Of a stretch of 64,000 bases of DNA, positions 8,249-16,497 are shown in pieces. The notes under the pieces are model-generated. The model saw nothing but the letters and a program-made list of their open reading frames with translations, was not told where the DNA came from and ran no database searches. The translations under genes were made by a program, and so were the position numbers. Location of the stretch: positions 248,001-312,000 of the forward strand of contig JAENZD010000002.1 in the NCBI GenBank assembly GCA_016841445.1. The letters are read 5' to 3'. The DNA is from Anaerolineaceae bacterium (lineage in GTDB: Bacteria; Chloroflexota; Anaerolineae; Anaerolineales; Anaerolineaceae). Within the stretch, counting starts at the first letter, position 1. The number at the start of each line of letters is the position of its first letter.

Positions 8249-9213
8249 CCAATATATCGTTAGAGACATTGAAGGAATGGTCGAAGTTGGGTCATCGAAA
8301 TTCCTTTGGGGAATCAATCATTCACCTTGCGAGGGAGCGAGAGGATGTTGTTGTTGTGAATGCTGATATCACCACAACGGCTCGCTTGGTTAATTTTAAA
8401 AATGAATTTCCTGATCGCATTTTCAATGTTGGCATTGCCGAACAGAATTTGATCGGGTTTTCTGCAGGCCTGGCAAGGGAAGGTTTGATGCCCTTTGCGG
8501 TAACTGTCGCAGCCTTTGTACCAATGCGCTGTGCTGAACAGATGCGGATGATGCTGGGTTACATGAACCTTAATGGAAGGGTTGTTGGGATTGAGTCTGG
8601 CTGCAGGTTCGGTCCACTGGGCAACACGCATTTTGCGATGGACGACATCGCGGTCACACGCACAATCCCAAATTTTACAGTGATCAGTCCGTCAGACCCG
8701 CATCAGATCTACAAAACGGTCTTTGCTGTGGCAGAACACCAAGGCCCTGTGCATATACGATTAACCGGTGCGCCTGGCTTTCCGCTCCTTTATCCCGATG
8801 ATTTTGATTTCGAGATCGGCAAAGCGATTGAATACCGTCCTGGGAAAGATGTTGCGATAATCACCACGGGGTCGGTCTTATCGGAGGGCATACGCGCTGC
8901 CGAGATCCTTGAGAAGAAGGGCATTTCTACCCGTGTGATCGACATGCACACGCTTAAACCCCTGGATCTTAATATGCTGGACAGCGTCTTTGCAGAGAAT
9001 AGCCTTGTTGTCACAGTTGAAGAGCACAGCATTATCGGCGGGCTTGGTTCTGCAGTGGCGTCCTACAAAGCAGGATTCGCAAATTCACCTAAACAGGTGA
9101 TGTGCAGTTTAGGAGACAGCTTTAAAAAAATCGGTAATTATGCTTTCCACATGAAGAATGCTGGGCTTGTTGCCGAGGATATCGCTGAAAAAGTGCTTCA
9201 AAATGTAGATTGA
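8245..9213 (+). CDS. Transketolase, C-terminal subunit
   Basis: A 322-residue partner of the preceding gene, overlapping it by four bases (ATGA). It contains the pyrimidine-binding domain (VVVNADITTTARLVNFKNEF, FNVGIAEQNLIGFSAGLA, with the catalytic Glu in GIAEQN) and the C-terminal domain (ITTGSVLSEGIRAAEILEKKG, VEEHSIIGGLGSAV). Together the subunits form one heteromeric enzyme that moves a two-carbon ketol unit between sugars. Split transketolases serve ordinary pentose metabolism in many anaerobes, but this pair lies inside a regulated catabolic island. A structured gene-free interval follows before the importer genes. Confidence 0.9.
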   Translation: MTNISLETLKEWSKLGHRNSFGESIIHLAREREDVVVVNADITTTARLVNFKNEFPDRIFNVGIAEQNLIGFSAGLAREGLMPFAVTVAAFVPMRCAEQMRMMLGYMNLNGRVVGIESGCRFGPLGNTHFAMDDIAVTRTIPNFTVISPSDPHQIYKTVFAVAEHQGPVHIRLTGAPGFPLLYPDDFDFEIGKAIEYRPGKDVAIITTGSVLSEGIRAAEILEKKGISTRVIDMHTLKPLDLNMLDSVFAENSLVVTVEEHSIIGGLGSAVASYKAGFANSPKQVMCSLGDSFKKIGNYAFHMKNAGLVAEDIAEKVLQNVD

Positions 9214-9525
9214 TCAAGATTAGGAGAAATTATCGATTTTCAAAGAATAAAGGAAAAATATGAGAATAAATTATGATTAATTCTCACCTGAATTCGATCA
9301 TTTATTAAAAACAAACCAGGTCTACAGAAAAAACCACGATGAGACTGCAGGCCTCGCTCAGTAGACTGAAACTCAGGACCCTTTATTAACTTGGAATACC
9401 CGGCTCTGCAGTCTGAGAAAAGGAGAGCTCTATTGATAAATTACTAAAAAAGTAAGATTCGGAAGTTTTTCAACCTATAAATTTGGTGTAAATGAATTTA
9501 CCCCAAAAAAGAAATGGAGAATGAA
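9214..9525 (+). other. Gene-free leader ahead of the importer and inositol genes
   Basis: 312 bases without a credible frame. AGACTGCAGGCC (9342-9353) can pair with GGCTCTGCAGTCT (9402-9414), a 12-bp stem with one bulged T around a 48-base loop that may hold smaller structure. Further down is a separate 26-bp inverted repeat (9482-9507). The interval may hold the end of the transketolase transcript, a promoter for the importer, and a cis-acting RNA element. It matches no riboswitch class I can recognise. Confidence 0.5.
9482..9507. promoter_or_regulatory. 26-bp inverted repeat upstream of the first sugar-binding protein gene
   Basis: TTTGGTGTAAAT (9482-9493), GA, ATTTACCCCAAA (9496-9507). 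The arms are complementary at 11 of 12 positions. It ends 18 bases before the chosen start codon and just before the GGAGA ribosome-binding site. It could be a dimeric repressor operator different from the ACACGTG site, or a hairpin controlling translation. Confidence 0.5.
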
Positions 9526-10518
9526 ATGAAGAAAAAGTTTATGTTTTTGATGGCATTGGTTTTAGTTGCCGCTTTGGTGATTGGCTGTACGCCTGAACCT
9601 GAAGAAGCAGCACCAACAGAAGAAGCAGCACCCGAAGAAGAAGCAGCACCCGAAGAAGCCGACGAAATTGTGGTTGGATTCGTGAGCGCGAATTTTAACG
9701 ATACCGGCCAGGTCTTTATTAAAGACGGCGCAAAAGCCAAAGCTGAAGAGCTTGGCATGGTATTCCGAGAAGCTGATGCTCAGGAAGACGTGATTAAACA
9801 GCAAGATCTCGTGCAGGCCTTCATTGCAGAAGAAGTTGACGTCTTGATTGTTGTTCCTGTCAGCACTGACGCTATGGACCCAATTATTGCAGCAGGTAAA
9901 GATGCTGGCATTCCGGTCGTGTTTGTTAACAGAAACCCGTTCGGTGAAGGACAGCCGCCAGAGGGAACTTACTATGTTGGCTCAGAAGAAGTTGTTGCTG
10001 GACAAAAACAAGCACAGTATCTGGGTGAACTGATGGGCGAAGAAGGCGGACAGGTCTTCATTCTTCAGGGCAAATTGGATAACGAAGCAGCTATCAAGCG
10101 CACATCTGGTTTTGTTGACATGATTGAAGCTGATTACCCCAATATTGAAATCGTGGCTATTGAGGTAGGTAACTGGCAGCGTGACCAGGGCGTATCAATT
10201 ACAGAAAACTGGTTGACAGCTTATGGCGAGGACATCGACGCTATTGTTGCAAACAATGACGAAATGGCCCTTGGTGCTATTGAAGCACTTCAGCGAGCAG
10301 GCCGAGAAGATGTTATCGTGCTTGGCGTTGACTTCACCCCAGATGCCAAGGCTGCAATCGAAGAAGGTAAGATGGTTGGTTCGGTTCGTCAGGACCTGGC
10401 TGGTCAAGGTGCAGGCGGCGTTCAGATCGCCTTTGATCTTTTCAACGGTGGTGTATCAGAAGCCCGTGTAATGATCCCCTTTGTGCTGATTACAGCCGAA
10501 GATGTTGGTGAGTATTAA
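9526..10518 (+). CDS. Sugar-binding lipoprotein of ribose-type ABC importer 1
   Basis: 330 residues. The signal peptide MKKKFMFLMALVLVAALVIG is followed by the lipobox cysteine (LVIGC) and a Glu/Ala/Pro-rich linker with repeated EEAAP, then the Peripla_BP_4 (RbsB-like) domain from EIVVGFVSANFNDTGQVFIKDG. The ATG at 9526 fits the GGAGA at 9516-9520 better than the ATG at 9514, which overlaps that sequence. It delivers a sugar or cyclitol to the permease encoded downstream. The neighbouring iol genes suggest an inositol, as for the Caulobacter IbpA-type binding proteins. The reiterated GAAGAAGCAGCACC stretch shows recent slippage-type expansion. Confidence 0.9.
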   Translation: MKKKFMFLMALVLVAALVIGCTPEPEEAAPTEEAAPEEEAAPEEADEIVVGFVSANFNDTGQVFIKDGAKAKAEELGMVFREADAQEDVIKQQDLVQAFIAEEVDVLIVVPVSTDAMDPIIAAGKDAGIPVVFVNRNPFGEGQPPEGTYYVGSEEVVAGQKQAQYLGELMGEEGGQVFILQGKLDNEAAIKRTSGFVDMIEADYPNIEIVAIEVGNWQRDQGVSITENWLTAYGEDIDAIVANNDEMALGAIEALQRAGREDVIVLGVDFTPDAKAAIEEGKMVGSVRQDLAGQGAGGVQIAFDLFNGGVSEARVMIPFVLITAEDVGEY

Positions 10519-10581
10519 AATTAAATTTGGGTTTGCACGCCTGATTGTTGGATGCAACCAATAATTTAAATTTCTAACACT

Positions 10582-10622
10582 GGCAGCCATGGGAAATCAA
10601 AAATTTCTTTTCCATGGCTGCC
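10582..10622 (+). terminator. Intercistronic hairpin after the binding-protein gene
   Basis: GGCAGCCATGG (10582-10592) pairs perfectly with CCATGGCTGCC (10612-10622), and the stem extends inward by AAA/TTT pairs. It is followed by AAATAAAA rather than a run of T. Such hairpins between a binding-protein gene and its ATPase gene usually stabilise the upstream message or partly terminate, giving more binding protein than transporter. Confidence 0.65.
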
Positions 10623-10683
10623 TAAATAAAATCATCACCTTGATTTTTGGTAAGCCTAAGGACCTTGAAAGAGGTGTAATTAT

Positions 10684-12189
10684 ATGTCTGATATAGAATA
10701 TATCCTCGAAGCAACGAATATTGTCAAGAAATTCCCGGGGGTTGATGCGCTCAAGGGTGTAGATTTGAGGGTTAAAAAAGGAGAAATTCTTGGCCTTGTG
10801 GGTGAAAACGGCGCTGGTAAATCGACTTTGATGAAGTGCATTATTGGAATTCATCCGCCTACTTCAGGGGAGATAAAATTTGATGGTCGCCAGTTAAATA
10901 AGTTCTCAACAAGTGATGCTTTGAGTATGGGCATCTCTTATATTCAACAGGAATTAAGCCCGATCGAATATCGACCTATTATGGAAAACATATGGGTTGG
11001 GAGGGAGCCGAGGAATCGATTTGGCTTGGTTGACCATAAGCAAATGTATGAGGATACAAAAGAGCTTTTATTAAGTATTGGCATGGATGAAGATCCAAAA
11101 ATGCTGGTAAGAGATTTAACGGTAGCCAAACAGCAGATGATTGAGATTGCAAAAGCCGTATCCTATGACGCAAAACTGATCATTATGGATGAACCCACTT
11201 CTGCGCTCAGTGGTAGTGAAATCACCGAATTATTCTCAATTATGAGGAAAATAAAGCAGGAAGGCAAATCGATCATTTATATTTCTCATAAGTTGGATGA
11301 AATTTATACCATTACGGATCGGGTTGTCGTTCTCCGGGATGGTGAATTTATTGGTGCTAAAGCAATTGACGAAATTGATGTTAACCAAATGATCGAAATG
11401 ATGGTTGGCCGTAAGGTTACTGATCTTTTCCCAAAGGTCAAATGTGAAATCTGCGACGTGAAGTTAGAGGTTCAAAATCTCAGCAGCGGGAAAGAATTTC
11501 AGGACGTTTCATTTGATGTCAGAGAAGGAGAAATTCTTGGCATCGCCGGGCTTGTTGGCTCAGGGCGAACAGCCCTGATTGAAACGATCTTTGGGATCAG
11601 AAAAAGAACAGCGGGCCATGTGTTTATTGATGGTCAAGAAGTCAACATTAAATCTCCTGCGGATGCGATTGCGAATGGAATGGCGTTTTTAACAGAGGAT
11701 CGAAGATTAAATGGGATTTTCCCAATGTTATCTGTTAAGACAAATATCATTGTTGCTAACTTGAATAATCTGATCAACAAAACAGGTCTTCTAAACACAA
11801 AATTGGTGAATATGAAGAGCCTTGAATACATTGATGCGATCCAGATTAAAACCCCCAGCCAGGATCAATTGGTTATGAACCTCTCAGGCGGAAACCAACA
11901 AAAAGTGCTGGTTGGAAGATGGCTTATGACAGAGCCTGAGATATTATTTTTAGATGAGCCAACTAGAGGAATCGATGTTGGCACAAAATCTGAGATTCAT
12001 AGGCTCATTTCGCAACTTGCAGGGCAAGGGAAGAGTATTGTTATGGTTTCCTCAGAGCTTCCAGAAATCCTTGGTATGAGTGATCGGGTTGTTGTCTTAT
12101 CTCAAGGAAAATTAACTGGGATTTTAGAGAATAGCGATGAACTGACTCAAGAAATTGTAATGCAGTACGCGACGAATAATATGAGCTAA
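10684..12189 (+). CDS. Sugar ABC importer 1, duplicated ATPase subunit (RbsA/MglA type)
   Basis: 501 residues with two ABC domains in tandem. Domain 1: Walker A GENGAGKST (about residue 40), the degenerate signature LTVAKQQM, and Walker B LIIMDEPTSAL. Domain 2: variant Walker A GLVGSGRTA, signature LSGGNQQKV, and Walker B ILFLDEPTRGIDVG. This pattern is normal for ribose/galactose/inositol importers. It energises the permease encoded ten bases downstream. AGAGG lies ahead of the ATG. It follows the binding-protein gene after a strong hairpin. A second, diverged importer of the same class ends the island (23963-27427). Confidence 0.93.
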   Translation: MSDIEYILEATNIVKKFPGVDALKGVDLRVKKGEILGLVGENGAGKSTLMKCIIGIHPPTSGEIKFDGRQLNKFSTSDALSMGISYIQQELSPIEYRPIMENIWVGREPRNRFGLVDHKQMYEDTKELLLSIGMDEDPKMLVRDLTVAKQQMIEIAKAVSYDAKLIIMDEPTSALSGSEITELFSIMRKIKQEGKSIIYISHKLDEIYTITDRVVVLRDGEFIGAKAIDEIDVNQMIEMMVGRKVTDLFPKVKCEICDVKLEVQNLSSGKEFQDVSFDVREGEILGIAGLVGSGRTALIETIFGIRKRTAGHVFIDGQEVNIKSPADAIANGMAFLTEDRRLNGIFPMLSVKTNIIVANLNNLINKTGLLNTKLVNMKSLEYIDAIQIKTPSQDQLVMNLSGGNQQKVLVGRWLMTEPEILFLDEPTRGIDVGTKSEIHRLISQLAGQGKSIVMVSSELPEILGMSDRVVVLSQGKLTGILENSDELTQEIVMQYATNNMS

Positions 12190-12199
12190 GGAGATTCTT

Positions 12200-13201
12200 A
12201 TGAATTCAAAAAATTCGGAAAAATTAAGTAAGATAAAGCAATTGGTTTCGAAGTATGGGATCGCACTGATTCTAGTTGGTATGGTCATTTTAATGACGAT
12301 CCTAAAGCCTCAATCATTTCCATCAGCAAAGAACATCCTGAATATCTTAAATCAAAGTGCGATTGTTGGAATAATGGCTCTTGGTATGACGATTGTGATT
12401 ATATCGAAAGGCATTGATCTTTCTGTTGGCTCAGTTCTGGCTCTGGCTGGAGTTGTCGCAGCAAGTCTATCCCAAACATCTGCGGCAAGCATCAAGGTTT
12501 TTGAGAGTTTAGGGCAGCAGCCGATTTTCGTTGCAATTCTGGCAGCATTAGCCGTTGGGGCGGCCGCCGGTGCGATAAGCGGCGGATTAATCGCTTTTAC
12601 AGGCATTCCAGCTTTTATATCTACACTGGGTATGATGACGATTGCAAGGGGTATCGTTTTTCTTTACACACAAGGGCAACCCGTCAGTAAATTATCCGAT
12701 GGTATGCTATTCTTTGGCTCGAATGTTTTTGAGGTAATCCCTGTCCCTGTGATTGTTTATGGGATCATGATCATTATCACCGCCATTATTTTAGGCTATA
12801 CGAGATTTGGAAAAAGCGTCTATGCCATTGGCGGTAATATCAATGCTGCTGAAGTATCTGGCATCAAGGTCAAAAGAAATATCGTATTAATTTACATTTT
12901 TGCTGGCGTAACCGCTGCCCTTGCATCTATTTTATTCACGGGCCGTGTCGCAAGCGTTCACCCTGGGTCTGCCACTGGCTATGAACTTACAGTGATTGCA
13001 GCCACAACCATTGGTGGCACAAGTCACTCTGGCGGAATTGGAACAGTGTGGGGCGCTGTGGTCGGCACACTTATTCTTAGCGTCCTGACAAATGGATTCA
13101 CGCTATTAGGTATCGACCCTTATTGGCAGCAGATCGTTCAAGGCATGATCATCGTTGGTGCGGTTGTTCTTGACATGAGAAAGAATGCTAAAAAAGCTTA
13201 A
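12200..13201 (+). CDS. Sugar ABC importer 1, permease (RbsC type)
   Basis: A 333-residue integral membrane protein with about eight to ten hydrophobic segments. Family motifs are visible: GIMALGMTIVIISKGIDLSVGS (near residues 54-75), the helix after GIPAFISTLGMM, and TTIGGTSHSGGIGTVWGAVVGTL. It is the transmembrane channel for the binding protein and ATPase encoded just upstream. AAGGAG precedes the start codon. Length and topology are normal for the BPD_transp_2 family. Confidence 0.92.
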   Translation: MNSKNSEKLSKIKQLVSKYGIALILVGMVILMTILKPQSFPSAKNILNILNQSAIVGIMALGMTIVIISKGIDLSVGSVLALAGVVAASLSQTSAASIKVFESLGQQPIFVAILAALAVGAAAGAISGGLIAFTGIPAFISTLGMMTIARGIVFLYTQGQPVSKLSDGMLFFGSNVFEVIPVPVIVYGIMIIITAIILGYTRFGKSVYAIGGNINAAEVSGIKVKRNIVLIYIFAGVTAALASILFTGRVASVHPGSATGYELTVIAATTIGGTSHSGGIGTVWGAVVGTLILSVLTNGFTLLGIDPYWQQIVQGMIIVGAVVLDMRKNAKKA

Positions 13202-13227
13202 TTGATTATCAGAAAAGGATTGTTAAA

Positions 13228-14232
13228 ATGAGAAAAATTGGGATAATTGGTTTTGGCAGAATTGGAAGGATACATTTTAATACGGCCCAGAAACTAAAAA
13301 ACGTAGAAATTGTCGCTGTTGCAGATCCTTTTGCTAATAAAATGAAAGACGTTTTTGACCAATATGGTGTTGATCATTATAGCGATGATTTTAATGAAAT
13401 CATAAACAACCCGGAAATCGATACGGTCTTTATCTGCTCACCAACGGATACACACGCAAATATAGCCATAGCATCGGCTAAGGCTGGCAAAGACATTTTC
13501 TGTGAAAAACCAATCGACTTGGATATTAATCGCGTTGAGGAAGTTTTGGCAGAAGTTAATCAAGCAGGCGTTGCTTTCCAGGTTGGTTTCAACAGAAGGT
13601 TTGATCCTAACTTTTTCAAGGCAAAAGAAGCAGTTCTCGCAGGTGATATTGGGGATGTTCAAGTGATAAAAATCACCTCACGTGACCCGGAAGCGCCACC
13701 TCTGAGCTATGTAAAATCATCCGGCGGGATTTTTGTTGATATGACGATCCATGACTTTGATATGGCGAGATTTTTAGCAGGCAGTGAACCTGTTGAGGTC
13801 TTTGCAGTGGGTGATGCCCTGATCAACAAGGATATTAAGCAGTACGATGATATTGACACTGCCATCATAACGATCAAATTTGCAAACGGTGCAATGGCTG
13901 TCATTGATAATTCACGACAGGCAGCCTATGGTTATGACCAACGCGTTGAGGTTTTTGGGAACAAGGGCATGGTTAAGTGTGAGAATAACACCCCGACACA
14001 AACAACTCTCTTTACCAATGATGGGGTCGTATTTGACAAACCGCTCTATTTCTTTTTAGAAAGATACCAAGCCTCATTTGAAGAAGAGCTTGTGCAATTC
14101 TTCAATGCTCTCGAAACAGGTCAGGAAACACCAGTCGTGGGTCAAGATGGTCTTGGTGCGCTCTTGATGGCCATCGCTGCAAAAAAATCACTTAAAGAAA
14201 ACCGACCTGTTTGCATCTCGGAAATCTCATAA
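13228..14232 (+). CDS. iolG: Inositol 2-dehydrogenase (IolG), Gfo/Idh/MocA family
   Basis: 334 residues. The N-terminal Rossmann motif GIIGFGRIGRIH binds NAD+. CEKPIDLD carries the catalytic Lys, and HDFDMARFL contains the Asp/His pair placed as in IolG (D..IHD.D). It oxidises myo-inositol to scyllo-inosose, the first step of inositol breakdown. It follows the importer permease by 27 bases, with AAAGGA before the ATG, and opens the enzyme block. Substrate preference among inositol isomers cannot be read from sequence. Confidence 0.85.
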   Translation: MRKIGIIGFGRIGRIHFNTAQKLKNVEIVAVADPFANKMKDVFDQYGVDHYSDDFNEIINNPEIDTVFICSPTDTHANIAIASAKAGKDIFCEKPIDLDINRVEEVLAEVNQAGVAFQVGFNRRFDPNFFKAKEAVLAGDIGDVQVIKITSRDPEAPPLSYVKSSGGIFVDMTIHDFDMARFLAGSEPVEVFAVGDALINKDIKQYDDIDTAIITIKFANGAMAVIDNSRQAAYGYDQRVEVFGNKGMVKCENNTPTQTTLFTNDGVVFDKPLYFFLERYQASFEEELVQFFNALETGQETPVVGQDGLGALLMAIAAKKSLKENRPVCISEIS

Positions 14233-14285
14233 CAAGATGTCCTATTCGAAATACCTATTCACCTGGGAAATAGGAGAATATTAAA

Positions 14286-15206
14286 TTGGTTAGCGCATTT
14301 AGCAGCTGTCCGGGCTCATGGGGCATTGAGGATTCAAGTAATCCTGAAAATACACCTTGGAAGACCGTCTTGGATCAAATCGGGGCGATTGGTTTCAATG
14401 CATTAGAATTGGGGCCTTATGGCTATCTGCCTTCCGAAGCTGCCATGCTGACCGAAGAATTAAACAAACGAGATCTAAAAATTGTTGCTGGAACATTGTA
14501 TGATGATTTGGTTTCAAAGGAGTCGTTTCATCGTATTGTAAATAAAACCCATGAAATTTGCCGTGTTCTATCGACCGTTCCGACTGCTGCCCCTTTAGTG
14601 AATCAGAAACAGGTTCCCCCATATTATGTGATCATCGACGCAGTCAAACCCGAAAGAGAGACGCTGCCCCGTTTCACAAAAGCGCCAATGGTTTCAGCAG
14701 ACTTGTGGGCACAAATGGTCTCTCACATTAAGGAGATAGCGAAGATCTCCTTAGAAGAGTACGGCGTTCGGTCTGTGATCCATCATCACGCCGGCGGCTA
14801 TATGGATTATATGGATGAAATCGATTTGATTCTCTCCGACATTTCTGCAGATCTTGTAGGCCTTTGTTTTGATACCGGGCATGCATACTACGCCGGCATT
14901 GATCCAGAACAAGGTATCCGAAAATACGCTTCCCGCATCGAATATGTGCATTTTAAAGATATCGATAAATCTGTTTATGATGTTGTCATTCATGAAAACA
15001 TCGGTTTTTATGAAGCTTGTTTTAAGAAGCTCATGTGTCCAATTGGTGAAGGCGTCTTAGATTACGGTTCAATCCGGAAAGCGCTCACCGATATTGAATA
15101 TGATGGTTGGATCACGATCGAGCAGGATAGACATCCAAACGATACAAGCGATGTACAGGCTTGTATTCAAAAGAGTGTGAAGTATCTCAAGGATCTTGGC
15201 TTTTAA
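14286..15206 (+). CDS. IolE-like TIM-barrel protein (inosose dehydratase/isomerase family), paralog 2
   Basis: 306 residues starting with TTG; GGAG lies 10 bases upstream and no ATG fits. Xylose-isomerase-like TIM barrel: CPGSWGIEDSSNPENTPW at the start (as in the IolE family C.I.W), HHHAGGYMDYMDEID, CFDTGHAYYAGIDP, YVHFKDI, PIGEGVLDY and WITIEQDRHP, which supply metal-binding Glu/Asp/His residues. The family dehydrates inososes or interconverts keto-inositols. A closer IolE homolog lies at 18388, so this copy may handle a different inosose or a different step. Confidence 0.75.
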   Translation: MVSAFSSCPGSWGIEDSSNPENTPWKTVLDQIGAIGFNALELGPYGYLPSEAAMLTEELNKRDLKIVAGTLYDDLVSKESFHRIVNKTHEICRVLSTVPTAAPLVNQKQVPPYYVIIDAVKPERETLPRFTKAPMVSADLWAQMVSHIKEIAKISLEEYGVRSVIHHHAGGYMDYMDEIDLILSDISADLVGLCFDTGHAYYAGIDPEQGIRKYASRIEYVHFKDIDKSVYDVVIHENIGFYEACFKKLMCPIGEGVLDYGSIRKALTDIEYDGWITIEQDRHPNDTSDVQACIQKSVKYLKDLGF

Positions 15207-15238
15207 TTTCACCTAATTTATACAAAGGATATTTGATC

Positions 15239-16414
15239 ATGTTTAATGAAGAACAAAGGTTTGAGAAGCCGATCAGGTGGGCAATGGTAGGGGGAGGGCG
15301 TGGAAGTCAAATTGGCTCCATTCACCGCGCGTCTGCCTTGCGCGATGGTTTATTTCAGCTTGTGGCTGGCGCTTTTGATATTAATCCTGAACGCGGCAAG
15401 GAATTTGGCACAAACCTGGGCGTTGACCCACACAGATGCTATGCGGATTATCAGGAAATGTTTGCAGAAGAATCTAAATGTGAAGATGGCATCCAGGCCG
15501 TTTCGATTGCTACACCCAATAAATTTCATTACGAGATAGCAAAAGCAGCGCTCTTATCAGGCTTGCACATCGTTTGTGAGAAGCCGCTTTGTTTTAAATC
15601 AAGCGAAGCTGAAGAACTAAAGACCATTGCCGAACAAAACAATTTGGTGATTGGTGTGACCTATGGTTACACGGGCTTCCCAATGGTACATCAGGCGCAA
15701 GAAATGATCAAAAATGGGGACTTGGGTGAAATTAGAATTATTAATACACAATTCGCCCATGGTTTTCATTCTGAAGAAGTCGAAAAGAACGATCCTGGCA
15801 CAAAATGGCGTGTGTCTCCGGAAGTTGCTGGTCCGACTTATGTCCTGGGGGATATTGGAACCCATGCATATTATTTGGCTGAATTGATGATTCCTGATCT
15901 CGAGATCAAGTCGCTTCTTTGCACTCGCCAGAGTTTTGTTGCCAGTCGTGCGCCCCTTGAAGACAATGCCACAGTGTTGATGAACTTTACAAACAATGCT
16001 GTAGGTACCTTGTGGTGCAGCGCGGTTAATGCCGGTGCTATGCACCAGCAGAAAATCCGCATCATTGGCGAAAAGGCCAGCATCGAATGGTGGGATGAGC
16101 ATCCAAATCAGCTCAAGTACGAAATTCAGGGTAAACCGGCCCAGGTACTCGATCGTGGCATGGGCTATCTGCACAATGAAAACCTTGCTGTTGCCGCTAA
16201 CCGTATCGGCGGAGGACACGCAGAAGGCTTGTTTGAATCTTGGGCAAACCTTTATCATCGCTTTGGTTTAGCTATGAATGCAAAAATTGTTGGCGATGAA
16301 TCTTTAGCAGAAAATCTTTGGTTCCCGGGAATTGATGCTGGGATCAGCGGCGTAAAATTCCTGGAAAAATGTGTTGAATCAGCGGACAACGGCAGCATTT
16401 GGGTCGATTATTAG
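15239..16414 (+). CDS. Gfo/Idh/MocA-family oxidoreductase, second dehydrogenase of the inositol cluster
   Basis: 391 residues from the ATG at 15239 (AAAGGA just upstream; a longer frame from 15161 overlaps the previous gene). Rossmann motif VGGGRGSQIGSIHRA, CEKPL with the catalytic Lys, and DIGTHAYYLAE with the Asp/His pair. The GGGRGSQIG form marks a subfamily distinct from IolG. Plausible roles are oxidation of scyllo- or chiro-inositol, or of an inositol conjugate, so that several isomers enter the same pathway. A specific substrate cannot be assigned. Confidence 0.8.
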   Translation: MFNEEQRFEKPIRWAMVGGGRGSQIGSIHRASALRDGLFQLVAGAFDINPERGKEFGTNLGVDPHRCYADYQEMFAEESKCEDGIQAVSIATPNKFHYEIAKAALLSGLHIVCEKPLCFKSSEAEELKTIAEQNNLVIGVTYGYTGFPMVHQAQEMIKNGDLGEIRIINTQFAHGFHSEEVEKNDPGTKWRVSPEVAGPTYVLGDIGTHAYYLAELMIPDLEIKSLLCTRQSFVASRAPLEDNATVLMNFTNNAVGTLWCSAVNAGAMHQQKIRIIGEKASIEWWDEHPNQLKYEIQGKPAQVLDRGMGYLHNENLAVAANRIGGGHAEGLFESWANLYHRFGLAMNAKIVGDESLAENLWFPGIDAGISGVKFLEKCVESADNGSIWVDY

Positions 16415-16497
16415 TAGGATTGCGACAATAATCTGCACGATCCAGCGGTGGTGCAAAACCCGATTTACAGAAGGTAAGTGTAGAGAAAGAGGAGATC

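Noticed and set aside
9342-9414. Known riboswitch upstream of the sugar-binding protein gene
   Set aside because: The stem is real, but I could not match it to any class by conserved core sequence, so it is reported only as an unexplained structure.
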